Shown here in pieces: positions 11,910-22,867 of a DNA stretch of 64,000 bases; the first letter of the stretch is position 1, and each line of letters starts with the position of its first letter. The position numbers and the translations under genes are program-made. Below the pieces are notes generated by a model. The model saw nothing but the letters and a program-made list of their open reading frames with translations, was not told the origin of the DNA and searched no databases. Where the stretch lies: assembly GCA_026122225.1 (NCBI GenBank), contig JANEZZ010002762.1:1-64000 (forward strand), written 5' to 3'. Source of the stretch: Heloderma charlesbogerti. Its lineage: Eukaryota > Chordata > Lepidosauria > Squamata > Helodermatidae.

Positions 11910-13140
11910 AGAACTGCATTATTCCACTGTGGCACAGTGCCACCTAGAGGGTATGTAGTGAAAAAACAGGAAAGGAAAAGCTTTCCTGCATAGGAACTCT
12001 GCAAGGGGTGGGGTGGGGGGACAAGATTTGGACTGAGGAAATAATTGGCATGGGCTGTAATCAGCAGCCCTTCTCCCCTTTCCCTCTGAATGTGTTTTTC
12101 CTGTTTTAAAAGAACCATCGGGGACACATGTAGATGTAGTGCACACATCTACATGTGACATCTAGCTGGGCCCTTTCTTTTTGTTTTAAACCCAGGCTGT
12201 ACATCTGAACCGCTTTATTCTCACCACTGATGGAGTATCAAATAAGCAGATGTAATATTGTGGACCCTGATTGCAATTATTTGGTTTAATAGCCTATATG
12301 CAATTCTTGCTCTCCTTCCTCCATCAATACACTTTCCCATCATACTTTCCCATTGTAATAATAATCTCCCTGATCAACTTAACGGGGTAAGAAACGGGAC
12401 ATTTACACTCGTCTTACCAATTGCTACTGTGGCAGTCCTAGAGCCCTTAATTGTCCCATTTTGCTAGTTCCTGCCCTGTGCTGGCTGCAACTGGAACACC
12501 ATTTAATTGAAAAAGATTTCGTGACCACCATTAGAATCGTATCTAAGCATTTGGCTGCTTTTGTTCCCCCCATGGTGCATTACAGAAAGTAGAACATTCC
12601 AATTTGAAATTTGAAGTACATCTGGAATTTCCCACTTAAGCGGAACTTTGGAGGGATTTCCAGGGAAGCCAAAAGACCAGCTAAATTAGATGTGTTTTAC
12701 ACATCCCTAGATGCCTATCTGTTTCTTTGACTGCAAATCACCCGTTTGGGCAATGTCAGAAGTAGAATGTCTGTTCAGTTCCAAGGAGATCCAGATAAGA
12801 GGGGGAGCAACCGTGTCCCTCAAGGACAGAACATAGAGCAAAGTGCTCTAATTACAGGACTATAAATTTAAGTAAAGCATTACTTAGGGGCAAACCATTC
12901 CAGTCATGAAATCAGTTCCCTCCATATCAGGAGATACTTCAGGAGGTTGTAGAATCACTGGATGCTTTAGATAAGGGGTGGGCAACATGGAACCCATGAG
13001 CTGTATGCAGCCTCGCCACTCCAGCTACCCCCCAAAATCAGTTTAATTTAACAAAAAAAAAATCTCCCTAAAATGGCATCCATAGTGACTATGGGGCACA
13101 AAAAAGGGTCAAAAATAAAATTATCTTGTTCGCTAGCTAA
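11910..13140. other. Intronic sequence, mostly unassigned
   Basis: A hAT-like terminus (aaggggtgggcaacatgg) occurs near 12974 without a clear partner. No exon recognised. Confidence 0.4.
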
Positions 13141-14165
13141 TTTTGACCTATTATTACTATTACTATTATTATTATTATTAATTACATTTCTATACTGCTC
13201 CATAGACGAAGATCTCTGGGCGGTTTACAGAAGTTAAAACATTAAAATGCAATTGTTGTTGTTCAGTCGTTCAGTCGTGTCCGACTCTTTGTGACCCCAT
13301 GGACCACAGCACGCCAGGCCTTCCTGTCCTGCGCTCTCTCCCGGAGCATGCTCAACTTCATATTCATTGCATCGGTGATGCTATCTAGCCATCTCATCCT
13401 CTGCCGTCCCCTTCTCCTTCTGCCTTCAGTCTTTCCCAGCATCAGGGTCTTTTCCAGAGAGTTTTCTCTTCGCATTAGGTGGCCAAAATATTTCAGCTTC
13501 AGCTTCAGTATCTGTCCTCCCAATGAGCACTCAGGGTTGATTTCCTTTAGGATGGACTGATTTGACCTCCTTGCAGTCCAGGGGACTCGTAAGAGTCTTC
13601 TCCAGCACCACAGTTCGAAAGCAAAAATGCAATACACAAAATTTAAAAGCCATTTACATAAAAGCACACAGATAATATCCACAAATGTCATATAACCAAA
13701 AACGACTTTGAACCATCAGTCATAACTAAAGTTCTTTGATGAGCTTCTGCCGGGCTTTGAAAACCTGGCTGTGCAGGCAGGCATTTGGGGTGGGTTAGGG
13801 TTTTTTAGAGCAATGTTGTTTTGTTGATTATGTTGTATTTTGTATTATTTGTATTGTGCGTCACCTAGAGTGGCTGGGTAGCCGGCCAGATGGGTGGCTA
13901 ATAAATCAAATAAATAAATAAAGATACATCCAGGACCAATTAAAACTCATGTGCTGCCAAATGCCTGGGGGAAGACAGAGGTCTTAACCTGGCACTGAAA
14001 AGATAACAATGTTGGTGCTAGGAGGACCTCATTGGGGAGCTTCTTCCACAGATGGGGGCCAGCACTGAGAAGGCCCTGTCCCTCGTTGCCACCTTCTGAG
14101 CTTCCCTTTTTAGTGCTTCGTAGCTGCTACGGAACCTTAAAGGGGTCACAATTAGCTTGCAAACA
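13141..14165. repeat. L2-clade LINE 3' fragments, composite and interrupted
   Basis: Minus-strand L2 3' sequence (ttctatactgctccatagac, gggcggtttacagaag) is interrupted by BovB (13254-13623) and then by a plus-strand L2 3' end (13738-13922, cacctagagtggctgggtag ending in an (AAATA)n tail). It resumes at about 13925 with gacagaggtcttaacctggc and ggccagcactgagaaggccc. Three LINE insertions are stacked here. Confidence 0.75.
13254..13623 (-). mobile_element. BovB (RTE clade) LINE, 5'-truncated, with 10-bp TSD
   Basis: The minus-strand frame 13263-13691 carries the characteristic C-terminal end of the BovB ORF: LLRVPWTARRSNQSILKEIN, LKYFGHLMRRENSLEKTLML, GRQRMRWLDSITDAMN, WRAVVHGVTKSRTRLND. The nucleotide 3' end (gttcagtcgttcagtcgtgt on the plus strand) is equally typical. 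aaaatgcaat occurs on both sides (13244-13253 and 13624-13633), a target-site duplication within an L2 fragment. BovB is known for horizontal transfer between squamates and ruminants; together with the other repeats it points to a squamate. Confidence 0.93.
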
Positions 14166-14690
14166 AGATAATATTGACCCTTTCACCTTGTAGCTGCTAC
14201 AGACACCATTTGTTAAAAATATCTATTTGATTTGATTTGTTGTGCCCACAAGGAGTGCGGCCTCCCAAGGGCTCTGAGAGGGGTTGAAAATAGCCCCCAG
14301 ACCACCCAAGGTTGTGCACCCTCTGCTTTAGGCTGTACTGTAGTCCATCCTCATTCTCTCCTGATGTGTCAGATGCAACTCCCATTATCCCCAATCACCC
14401 AGGCTAATGGGCATGCTGGCTAGGGATGATAGAAGTTGTAGTCTGGCACATCTGGAGGAAGCCAGGAGTGGGGAGGCTGCTCTGGTCCATGGAATCCATT
14501 CAAACTTTCTGGAGTAGAATTATGGAGAATCTGTAAAAATAAGAGTTTTCCTCCCTCTCTTGTAATACTACAACTTGTGATCGTCTGATGAAGATTCTGG
14601 ACAGACAAAAGAAAGTCCCTGAAGCAATGCACAATTAACTTTTGGAACTCACTGCTGCAAGATGGGACAATGTCTTCTAGCTTAGATGGA
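14165..14690. other. Intronic sequence, mostly unassigned
   Basis: Contains a short palindrome-like MITE remnant near 14420-14460 (gatagaagttgtagtctggc). No exon seen. Confidence 0.4.
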
Positions 14691-14935
14691 TTTAAAAGGG
14701 GGGGGGGATGAGACAAATTCCTGAAGGAGGAGAGATCTACACATAGCTATTACCTTCATGGAATTTCCGTGTGCCACTGAAACCCGGTTGCAGTGGGGGG
14801 GGCTATTGCCTTCCTCCCCAGACTTTTGGGCTTCCCAGCAGCATCTGGTTGGCCACTGTAGGAAGCAGAATGGGGCTGAACTAGACGGACCCTTGATCTG
14901 ATTCCCAAAGCTCTGTTCTCCTCTTAAACCACTTC
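14690..14935 (+). repeat. CR1/L3-type LINE 3' fragment
   Basis: Recognisable pieces in order: gacaaattcctgaaggagga, gcagcatctggttggccact and gaactagacggacccttgat, the plus-strand version of the 742 repeat. Confidence 0.6.
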
Positions 14936-15093
14936 TCAGATGGCTTTAGTCCAATCTAGCAGGACTGTTCCTATAATTCTGTGGCAAAGGTTTGGGGGGT
15001 CTGTTTTAGGGACCCCATAGCGATGCTCTGAAGGTTTCTCAGTGTATGTTAACCTTCTGACTTTGGACTCCTTTGTTTCCTGCTCTCGCGTAG

Positions 15094-15245
15094 CCAGACG
15101 AATTGACCAACGCCCTTGAGATCAGCAACATTGTCTTCACTAGCATGTTTGCCCTGGAGATGCTGCTTAAACTCCTGGCCTTTGGCATCTGGGGCTACAT
15201 CAAGAACCCCTACAACATTTTTGATGGCATCATCGTGGTGATCAG
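15094..15245 (+). CDS. CACNA1H: CACNA1H exon 1 of window: domain II S2 to S3
   Basis: Begins in phase 0 with [15 protein letters not shown] after an AG acceptor and ends in phase 2 inside a serine codon (AG, then C in the next exon), at the donor gtacgt. It encodes the S1-S2 loop end, S2 ([17 protein letters not shown]) and the start of S3 ([11 protein letters not shown]). The preceding exon should end with the conserved YHEQ of domain II; no such stretch was recognised in the 15 kb upstream. The acceptor tract is short and interrupted (tgctctcgcgtag), weaker than most others in the gene. Open reading continues past the donor for nearly 300 bases, but that stretch has no homology to the channel and is intron. 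Confidence 0.95.
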
Positions 15246-16018
15246 GTACGTTGGCATCCAGAGGCTGAAAGGCATCCAGAGGCTGCATGCAGGACACAGG
15301 GGCAGAGACAGCCAAAGGGAAAGAACTCTCTCTCTCTCTCTCTGTCCATCTCTCTGTCCAGATCTACACTACTGCTTTATAGAGGTATTGACATGCACTG
15401 ATAACTGTTGGGACACATTACACATTCAATATACCACTATTGTCGTGTTATTTCCTGCTTTTTATTCCACATTATGCAAAATACAGCAAACAAAAGGCAG
15501 TGCATGTCCTACAACATATAAATGCACAAGAGGGATATAGAGTTACCCTGATGGGATTGTAACGATATGACACAGGTGAAGATCTGGCCTCTCTCTCTCT
15601 CTCTAATCAAAAGACGCTGCCAAACCTCATTATTTCCTGGCTTGGGGGCTAATCAGTCCAGCCGCAAACATTATGACACCATAATTTTGATCCATCCCAG
15701 ATTAAAAAATCCAAGCCAAAGGAAGGAACTGAACTTCTTCCCAGACCCCCAGTGTTCACACTCCCACCCAGCCACTGTCCTCCAAGACCGTTCCTGCCCT
15801 TCCCTGCCATCCACCCACTTATAGGGCTACTGGGAAGGGGGAAAGAAGAGACAGAGGTCCCTCCCCCCCTCCCCCCCCCACCCCACCCCACCCCAGTATT
15901 TGGATCACTGCTGTGCAACATACCAGGCACAGTAGACCTGGGCAGTGTAATTTCCCTAAGTCAGGGCTGCAGGGCTGCTCAAGGGCTGAGTTCAGTTTCG
16001 GAGAATACCAGCATGTAA
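15246..16018. other. Intron 1, first part
   Basis: Two (CT)n runs (15328-15349, 15591-15604) and a C-rich tract (15861-15893). No repeat family or exon recognised in the rest. Confidence 0.5.
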
Positions 16019-16155
16019 CATAGGAAGAGCCCTGCTGGATCAGACCGAGGGTCCATCTAGTCCAGCATTCTGTTCACACAGTGGCCGACCAGCTGCCCAT
16101 GGGAGACCTACAAGCAGGGCATGAGCGCAACAGCACCCTTCTGCCTGTGTTTCCC
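16019..16155 (-). repeat. CR1/L3-type LINE 3' fragment
   Basis: Reads cataggaagagccctgctgg, gtccatctagtccagcattc, tgttcacacagtggccgacc, the minus-strand 3' end of the family. Confidence 0.75.
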
Positions 16156-16159
16156 AGCC

Positions 16160-16365
16160 AGATATTTTAGCCTAAAGCTGTGCCAGCAACTAAGCATTAA
16201 GAGAGGCAGTTCAACACCTTAGAATGGGGGAAAACAGCACAAAAGCCAGGAAGCCCACACACAGTCGGTGGCTGGGGGAATGGGGAGGGGGTGGGACCCT
16301 CTGGAGAACCCAGGCAGGCTGGATTTGGCCCCTGTTGCTGAGGTTCTGCATCCCTGAGAGATAGA
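16160..16365 (+). mobile_element. hAT-like element fragment 38 bases before exon 2
   Basis: Right-hand part of the family seen whole at 42600 and 51581. Blocks: gatattttagcctaaagctg, aacaccttagaatggggg, gctggatttggcccctgttg, gaggttctgcatccctg. Plus orientation. Left end missing. Confidence 0.65.
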
Positions 16366-16402
16366 TGGCCAAAGCTCAGGGGTCTCTTGTTTGATCCCGC
16401 AG

Positions 16403-16588
16403 CATCTGGGAGATCATTGGCCAATCCGACGGAGGGCTTTCCGTGTTGAGAACCTTCCGTCTCCTCCGGGTCCTCAAGCTGGTGAGGTTCATGCCCGCGC
16501 TCCGGCGCCAGCTGGTCGTCCTGATGAAGACCATGGACAACGTGGCCACTTTCTGCATGCTGCTCATGCTCTTCATATTCATCTTCAG
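16403..16588 (+). CDS. CACNA1H: CACNA1H exon 2 of window: domain II S4 voltage sensor and S5 start
   Basis: Starts with the last base of the split serine codon, then [13 protein letters not shown]. Encodes the domain II voltage sensor with arginines and lysines every third residue ([15 protein letters not shown]), the S4-S5 linker ([16 protein letters not shown]) and S5 ([15 protein letters not shown]). Ends in phase 2 at AG followed by gtatgc, again splitting a serine. Length 186 bases. A fragment of a hAT-like element ends about 40 bases before the acceptor. Confidence 0.96.
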
Positions 16589-17864
16589 GTATGCACTGGC
16601 ATGCGCTTTTCTCTCCCTCTCTCTCTCTCTCTCCCCTCAATTAATTGGTTCCTTGTTCATCTCAGTGCTGTGTGGATTAGAGTGGGGGGGGGGGCACAGT
16701 TGCCAAGCGAGCATGATGACAGCTGAGCTCACCACAGACTGACAGGCTGGTGCTCAGCAGATAGATTTCCCTCTATAGCGTCTCACTGTTTCACCGGATC
16801 CTGCCACCCTGGAGACAAATAAAGGTGGCAAAGTGACAATGGCAGCAAAACAATTGCGCCATTGTTCTTGATAGATGGCGAACATCATCGAGGCAGCACA
16901 ACTGAAACCCAGGATGCCGTTGCCAAAAACCGGAGAGGATTGAGAATTATTCTCCCCCAGCCCACCCTCCTGCCCTCAGATAGGCGGAAGCTCTAAACTT
17001 ACACTGTTGTGCGAAGCACAGTGGCTTTTCTTTCTTTTCCAAGAACTTCTTCGAAATGTACTTTGATTGCAAAATGCCGGGTGGGGTGGAGTGGGTGGAA
17101 CGTTGCAAAAACCTCGAACTGTTTCAGAGGAAACATAGCAAGCATTTGCAAATACCAAGCAGCCATTTATCAAGGGGGAAATTACCTCGATGCACATATG
17201 GACTCCTAGTGAGCAGGTTATAGTTCTGCTGCACAGAGAGGAGTATTTTTCCACACTTTCCAAGCTTCTGAAATGGAATCTGAGGAACCAGAGGAGTGGT
17301 AGAATTCACACACACGCACACACACCTGGCAGGATCGTGCATGCAACTGACTCACCATACACATGGTGGCAGAGAGCTTTTCTACAGGAGGCATTTATTG
17401 TGCTCATCCTTCCCTAGAAAACAGAAGGAGGTGAGCATCCAAAGTAGCTCACAAAGAAGAGAAATGGGTTCTCAGGATGCAAGATAGAATTTGTTATAAG
17501 AATCCCAGTGCATTTTGGCCTAGGCCTTCTTCACAGGGTAAAGAAAAAAGTCTGCCGGATTTTTCAGCAAAAGATTGTCTCCTGTGTCAGTCTGCTATCG
17601 CCAGGCTTCTTTATAATAAATTCTGTCATGCATCCTGAGAACCCATTTCTCTTCTTTGTGATCACATCCTTCACTATCCATGGTTGTTTATAGGTTCTTC
17701 AGACAACAACATGACCCTCCAGTTTCACTTCTGTGTCTGAAGAGTACTTTCAATTAGGTTTTTTTTTAGAGCAGAGAAAATGTGGTATTATTTGAAGAAA
17801 GCTAACGAAAATGCTATTTCCACTTGTGTATTTGTGCTGTTCTGCTATGCCACAGTGCCACCTG
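16589..17864. other. Intron 2, first part
   Basis: A (CT)n run follows the donor (16612-16634). No interspersed repeat or additional exon was recognised; the many short frames look like chance. Confidence 0.4.
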
Positions 17865-18215
17865 CCTTCCAATGGTGGGTGGAGTTGAAGGCAAAAGGGG
17901 TGGGGCAAAAGGCCAAACATACTAGCATATTTTAGTTTAAGAGCACAATCCTATGCATGTTAGATGGGAAAAAAGTCCTACAACTCCCGGCATATGCTGG
18001 GAATTATAGAACTTTTTTTGTCTAAAGATGCCTAGGATTGCACCCTAAAGATCATACCACCGGTGCCTATGCCTCAGGAGAGACATTTCAACCTTTAGAA
18101 TGGGAGAAAACTACAAATGCTGGGAGACAACCAAACATTTGGAGGTTGGAGGAAAGAGGGCAAGGGAAGGGGGCGTGGCCACCTGGGGAACCCAGAAGGC
18201 TGGATTGGGGGCCCA
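17865..18215 (+). mobile_element. hAT-like element fragment 36 bases before exon 3, interrupted
   Basis: Plus-orientation copy of the 42600/51581 family: ggtgggtggagttgaagg, gccaaacatactagcatatt, then the nested MITE 17941-18044, then gagacatttcaacctttaga, gggggcgtggccacctgggg, ggctggattgggggcc. It ends close to the exon 3 acceptor. Confidence 0.65.
17941..18044. mobile_element. piggyBac-like MITE nested at TTAA
   Basis: A 104-bp palindrome-like element: gagcacaatcctatgcatgt at the left and gcctaggattgcacc at the right, with cctacaactcccggcatatg and its near-complement inside. It sits after TTTAGTTTAA, where uninterrupted hAT copies read tttagcttaaa, and is followed by CTAA, so the target was TTAA with one later change. 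This is the best evidence for TTAA targeting by the family. Confidence 0.7.
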
Positions 18216-18250
18216 TTTCAAGAATTCCTTTCTGTCTCTCTCCTTTCCAG

Positions 18251-18368
18251 CATTCTTGGTATGCATCTTTTTGGGTGCAAGTTTGGCTTGAAAACGGATA
18301 CGGGAGACACGATGCCAGACAGGAAGAATTTCGATACCTTGCTGTGGGCTATCGTCACTGTGTTTCAG
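18251..18368 (+). CDS. CACNA1H: CACNA1H exon 3 of window: end of IIS5 and extracellular turret
   Basis: Completes the serine codon and encodes [20 protein letters not shown], then [18 protein letters not shown], which leads into the domain II pore helix. Phase 0 at the end, donor gtaagt. The acceptor has a good pyrimidine tract (tctctctcctttccag). The motif KTDTGD is shared with Cav3.2 and Cav3.3 and differs from Cav3.1. Length 118 bases. Confidence 0.96.
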
Positions 18369-20339
18369 GTAAGTTCCCTAAAGTTTCTACATTCCCCCCC
18401 CCCAGTCCCAAGAAGCACCTCCATTTTGCATTCCAAGGTCTTTCTGGGACTCTGGCACCCTTGTTCCCTGTAACCAATGGCTAGCAGAGGTTTTCCATAC
18501 TTAAGAATAGCATCATTGTTCATATAGCATCATCCATTTGGATGGTGCTCTACAAAGTACAAGACATCAGGGCCCTGCCCTGAGGGGATTGCAGTCTAAA
18601 AATTTGACACAAGGGAGAAAATAGAGTAAGGAGAGGGGTAAAGAGGAGGAAGCATATTCATTTATTTCCATTGCACGTCCTTAGGTGTAGTTACAGTGGA
18701 GAAGAGGGTATAGTTCTGCCTTGCACCTGTTTTGCAGAAAGTGTTAAACGTTTTATTTAAAACCCACTCTGTCTGGACTGTGTGGTTCCGTTTTAAGCAA
18801 CGGCCTCATCTGTATGGGGGTTCCAGCCAAAGTGTGGGGCTCAAGGCAAACATTCCGGCTCCAGCATAGCAGGGCAAAGGCCAGACGCTGGCCAGGAGCT
18901 CAGGATTCAGGCAGTAGTTGTCCATTGAAGATGAGGAGTCAGACCCCTGAGTCATGACAAATACATCTGTGCAGAGACCAGTCCTGCCCAGCATGCAGCC
19001 TGTCAAGCAGAATGCAGCCCACCACCCTACGTCTGTTGGCCTGCCAGGCGCTGGAACCCACTGCCTGTGTTTTGCAGTTCCAGGCTGCAGTGGTGTCCCC
19101 CTCAAAGGAGGATGAGACAAATGCACAGAGGGGGAAGAAGTCTGTCACTGGGCATTACCTAGACTGCTAAATGGAGCCTCCATGTTCAGAGGTGGTCTGC
19201 CACAGAATGCCAGTTGCTGGGGGGAGCAGGACGGGAGGGGGTGCTGCATTCATGTCCTGCCTGGAGGCTTCCTGGAGATGCCTGCTCAGACTCTGTAAGA
19301 AACAGAATTCTGGGCTTAAATGACCCAGCAGAACTCTTCTGTCAGACACTTGTGATCTATGTTGCCTTGAAGGGCTGCTTTAAATTGAATTGGTCATGTG
19401 TTTTTGGTGGTAGATGGTTTTCAGTGCTCTCGCTTATGGCAGAAGATAGACTGGGATCTCCTGGTAACCCTTTGAGTGACTTGGCAGTAGATCAGCAAGA
19501 GTTTCCAACTCCCAGTTGTTTAAGAATGGCAACAACGAAAGGGCTGCAGTCTTACACTTGTCTGATCCATGGTCCAATTTCATATCTCAGTGTTCCCCTG
19601 CTGGAAAATGGGACTTCTGTGCTCAAGAGAGTGGGCACAACGTTCTGTTCCTTTAAATTGCAAGTGGGGAAAAAATCACTGCGATGACCGGCCTCATGCT
19701 ATTCGCTTACGTCTCAACTTCTTCTGCATTCCTCACCTGTAGAATATGAGGATTCTGGTTGCCTTTGACCAGGTCTTTGTGTTGTTGGGTCAAAGACTGG
19801 ACGGTCCTGTCCTACTTCAATAGGAGCGATTCTAGTAAGCACTGTCACCTTCCCAGCCTTTTATCTGTGGAAGTGCAAGATTTAGGCAGACTTCATGAAA
19901 TGAACGTCCTTTAGAGGGCAAATTACTTCGCAATTCTCCAGAATGAGGGAACGCCAGCTCTGCCGATTTCGGGCCATCTCGTCTCGATGAACAAGCAAGG
20001 GAGATTAAGTAATTGACTGCCGAGCGAAATTGACATCAACTCCATGTAGTTTGTGTTCCCACTGCCTCCTCTTAATAGAAGCACCAGCACTATTTTCACA
20101 GCAAATCTTGCCAGTAAATAAATTCAGCACGAGGCACAAAGGCTGAGCTGGGCACTTTCCACTAAGGTTAACACTAGCCTCACTACTAAATTCAGCTGAA
20201 GGTTGTTCTTTGCTGTCATGTACCTCTTGATGGATCATTTCTGTGTTGCGGCAGTTCCAAAGGCAGTGGTCTTCGTTGAGATTGGACTAATTGAGGCCAA
20301 GGAGTTCTTGTGAAAGCCCAAATCCTCTGTGTGTGTTTG
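18369..20339. other. Intron 3, first part
   Basis: A CR1/L3-like remnant lies near 19190-19285 (cagttgctggggggagcagg). The rest holds no recognised repeat, RNA gene or exon. Open frames of 106 and 157 codons here have no family resemblance. Confidence 0.4.
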
Positions 20340-20600
20340 TGTCTGTGAGTGTGTGTGTATTTATTGCATTTCTATCCCACCTTTTTCCCTCTTGCAAGGA
20401 ACCCAAGGCAGTTTACATGATCCTTCTCCTCTCCATTTTATCCTCACAGCAACAACCCTATGAAGTAGGTTGGGCTGACAGCCTGTGACCAGCCCAAAGT
20501 CACCCAGTGAGCTTCCATGGCTGAGTGGGGACTAGAACCCGGATCTCCCGGCTCCCAGTCCAACACTCTCACCCCTACACCACGCTGGCACTCATGTATA
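20340..20600 (-). repeat. tRNA-derived/MIR-like SINE, nearly complete
   Basis: Plus-strand reading gives tail, body and head in reverse: atttctatcccacctttttc, ccattttatcctcacagcaa, agtcacccagtgagcttcca, then gggactagaacccggatctc and caacactctcacccctacac, which resembles the tRNA-like B box and anticodon region inverted. The same family recurs at 45640, 50811 and 55870. Confidence 0.7.
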
Positions 20601-21061
20601 TAATATATAATATTTCCTTGGTTCTTTACATTCTGGGGAAATTCTAGTTCTGATCAAGAACTTTATTTCTTAATGGCCTTTCTTCCAAAATATTAAAGGA
20701 GGTTTACATATTCTGATCATGTCTAGGGTCCCAAACAGGCATTACTTTAAATGTGTGTCTAGCAGCTATGTCTTCTTTTTGTGTGTACTCTAAGGTGGGC
20801 ACAAGGCCCCAATCCAGATTCTAAAAGCTCCCACCTTCACCCCCCATGCTAGGATCCCCAACTGGACCAGAGCAGCTGCACCTACTCTAGAGTAAAAATG
20901 AAAATAGGCATAGCTGCTAAACACACATTTAAAGTAATGTCTGTTTTGGCCCTTGTAATCTAGGTAAGAGGTATGATTACACAGGAAAAAGAAATGGGGA
21001 AGGAAGACTAAAGTAAGTGGATTCAGCTACTAATTCATTCATACTTTTACATAACGAAGTT

Positions 21062-21600
21062 ACATAATGAGCAGGTGCTTTTTCAGCTGGAAGAAGTGCA
21101 GAAAGGGGCAACTAAAGTGATCAAGCAGCTGGAGCATTTCCCCTATGAGAGAAGGTTACAACAGCTGGGGTTGTTTAGCTTGGAAAAAACTAGGGTAAGG
21201 GGAGACGTGATAGAGGTCTACAAAATTATGCATGGTGTGGAGAATGTGGACAGGGAGACATTTTTCTCCCTCTCTCAAAATACCAATGGGGTCTTCCCAT
21301 GAAGCTGATTGGTGGGAGATTCAGGACAGATAAAAGGAAGGACTTCTTCGCACAGCGCAGAGTTAAACTACGGAACTCACTACCACAGGATGTAGCGATG
21401 GCCACCAATATGGATGGCTTTAAAATGGGGTTGGACAAATTCCTGGAGAAGAAGGCTATCAATGATGGACTGTACCAGTTGCTGAGGGACACTCAACAGA
21501 GGAATGCTGGTGCCTTTTGCACCCCTCTTAGGGACTTCTCAGAGGCATATGGTTGGGAAACCAGATGCTGAACTAAACAGACCCACCTTGGCCTCATCCA
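21062..21600 (+). repeat. CR1/L3-type LINE 3' end, long fragment
   Basis: The longest copy of the family: caactaaagtgatcaagcag, gagagaaggttacaacagct, gaagctgattggtgggagat, gacttcttcgcacagcgcag, gatgtagcgatggccaccaa, ggacaaattcctggagaaga, to the end aactaaacagacccaccttg. The translated pieces (GGRFRTDKRKDFFAQRRVKL, RNSLPQDV) look protein-like but recur in every frame-preserving copy and belong to the 3' part of the LINE, not to a gene. Confidence 0.75.
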
Positions 21601-21632
21601 GCAAAGCTTTTCTTGTGTTCTCTGAGTATTTG

Positions 21633-22230
21633 CAACATAGGAACATAGGAAGCTGCCTTATACTGAATAGGGATGTGTGAATCAGCAAAATGTGAGTTTG
21701 CTGAAGTTGTCCAGATTCCGTCTAGAACTTCATTCTGATTCAAGTCTATATTACATTGCGAGCGTAGTGCTTTTCTTTTCACATGAAAATCCATGCTCCT
21801 TGAAAAACAATTGTGTGCATTTTGGAAATGTACACATTCGCCTCCCAGGATTAAAGCATGTTTGCATGCATCTGTACACATTTTTCAGAAGTGCTCATTT
21901 TTATATGTGTATATTTTTTAAATATGCATTCTTCTCCCATGATTAAAACGTATTTGCCCACAGTTTTGAAATGTACTCATTTTGAAATGTAGGCTTTTTT
22001 GAAATGTACACATGCTGTCAAACGTTGTTTTTCTTTTTCTTTTTTTGTCCATGAATCACATTGCAAGCTTGGAAATGTATGAACTTTGACCTCAGAATGT
22101 GTCCAAGTCCATATTTGGTCCAGAGGATGTGAACAGGGTAAAATCCTGATCAAAAATGAACTGAAACGAATTTCTCATGCATCCCTAATACTGAGTCAGA
22201 CCATTGGTCCATCTATCCCAGTATTGTCAA
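21633..22230 (-). repeat. tRNA-derived reptilian SINE 3' end, split by a MITE
   Basis: Left part gaacataggaagctgcctta to 21667, right part gtcagaccattggtccatct from about 22193. Intact copies (30142-30335) read straight across this junction. The rest of the SINE (head) is missing beyond 22230. Confidence 0.8.
21668..22187. mobile_element. hAT-like MITE, 520 bp, inserted in a SINE
   Basis: Ends TAGGGATGTGTGAATC and CATGCATCCCTA. Flanking octamers atactgaa (21660-21667) and atactgag (22188-22195) match at 7 of 8, and together with the SINE they rebuild an uninterrupted target. The interior is non-coding with repeated acacattt and gaaatgtac pieces. Confidence 0.85.
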
Positions 22231-22640
22231 CAGGGCCAGCATCAAAGGTAGGCACAGTTAGACACCTTCCAAGGGGCCACTGACAAGAGCCTCCTGGACT
22301 TGTTCCTCCTCTTCGCCAGTTTGCAACTTGCTGGTTTCCTGCCCCTCACTCTGGCCCAGATGACGATGGTGCTGAGAAGCAGAAGACGTAGCTGCCCCCG
22401 CCCCCTGGCTCACTGGCTTTCTGTCTATCAAGCAAGCAAGTGGCAGCCATGATGAGAAAGGGGAGCAGGAGAGCAAGAGCAGCTAGTGACCATGGTGGTG
22501 AGAAGGTACTCACTGCGGGAGGGGGCCCACGGAGGATGTCTTGACCAAGGGCCCTCCAAAACCTGGAGCCAGGACTGAGTAGTCAGGGCCAAAGAGCAAC
22601 CATGGCTCACCCACACAGCCTAGAGCTCAGGTCTTCCAGG
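22231..22640. repeat. Unclassified interspersed repeat, copy A
   Basis: Shares with 25200-25510 the blocks gccagcatcaaaggtaggca, cactgacaagagcct, ttcctcctcttcgcca, ccaagggccctccaaaacct, gagtagtcagggccaaagag. The two copies differ by indels. No terminal repeats or coding motif recognised. Confidence 0.55.
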
Positions 22641-22867
22641 TGGGGTTGTGCAGCTTCTCAAAATACCTGCAACCCTGACTCCTTTCTCACCATTTATAGG
22701 GATGTTCACAGGGTGTAGCGGCACCATTGTGGGAACTGTGAGCTAGTATAGGAACTACTTGGACTCTGTCTCCATTTTGATGCTTGAATATCAGGTTGAA
22801 CGCCCCTGTAAAAGCCAAAAAAAGGAGCGAACTGAGATTGCTGTCTCTCCCACCCTGTTCTGTGCAG

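Noticed and set aside
1..15093. Upstream CACNA1H exon (domain II S1, ending YHEQ)
   Set aside because: Looked for by expected residues on the + strand and not found. It is probably upstream of the window, though a short diverged exon could have been missed.
15103..15540. 145-codon frame starting inside exon 1
   Set aside because: Only the first 143 bases are coding; past the gtacgt donor the translation leaves the channel sequence and enters a CT repeat.
21075..21571. Protein-like frames such as GGRFRTDKRKDFFAQRRVKL
   Set aside because: The same phrases recur at 29073-29366, 29766-30080 and 42924-43337 with different frames and strands, as expected for a LINE 3' end.
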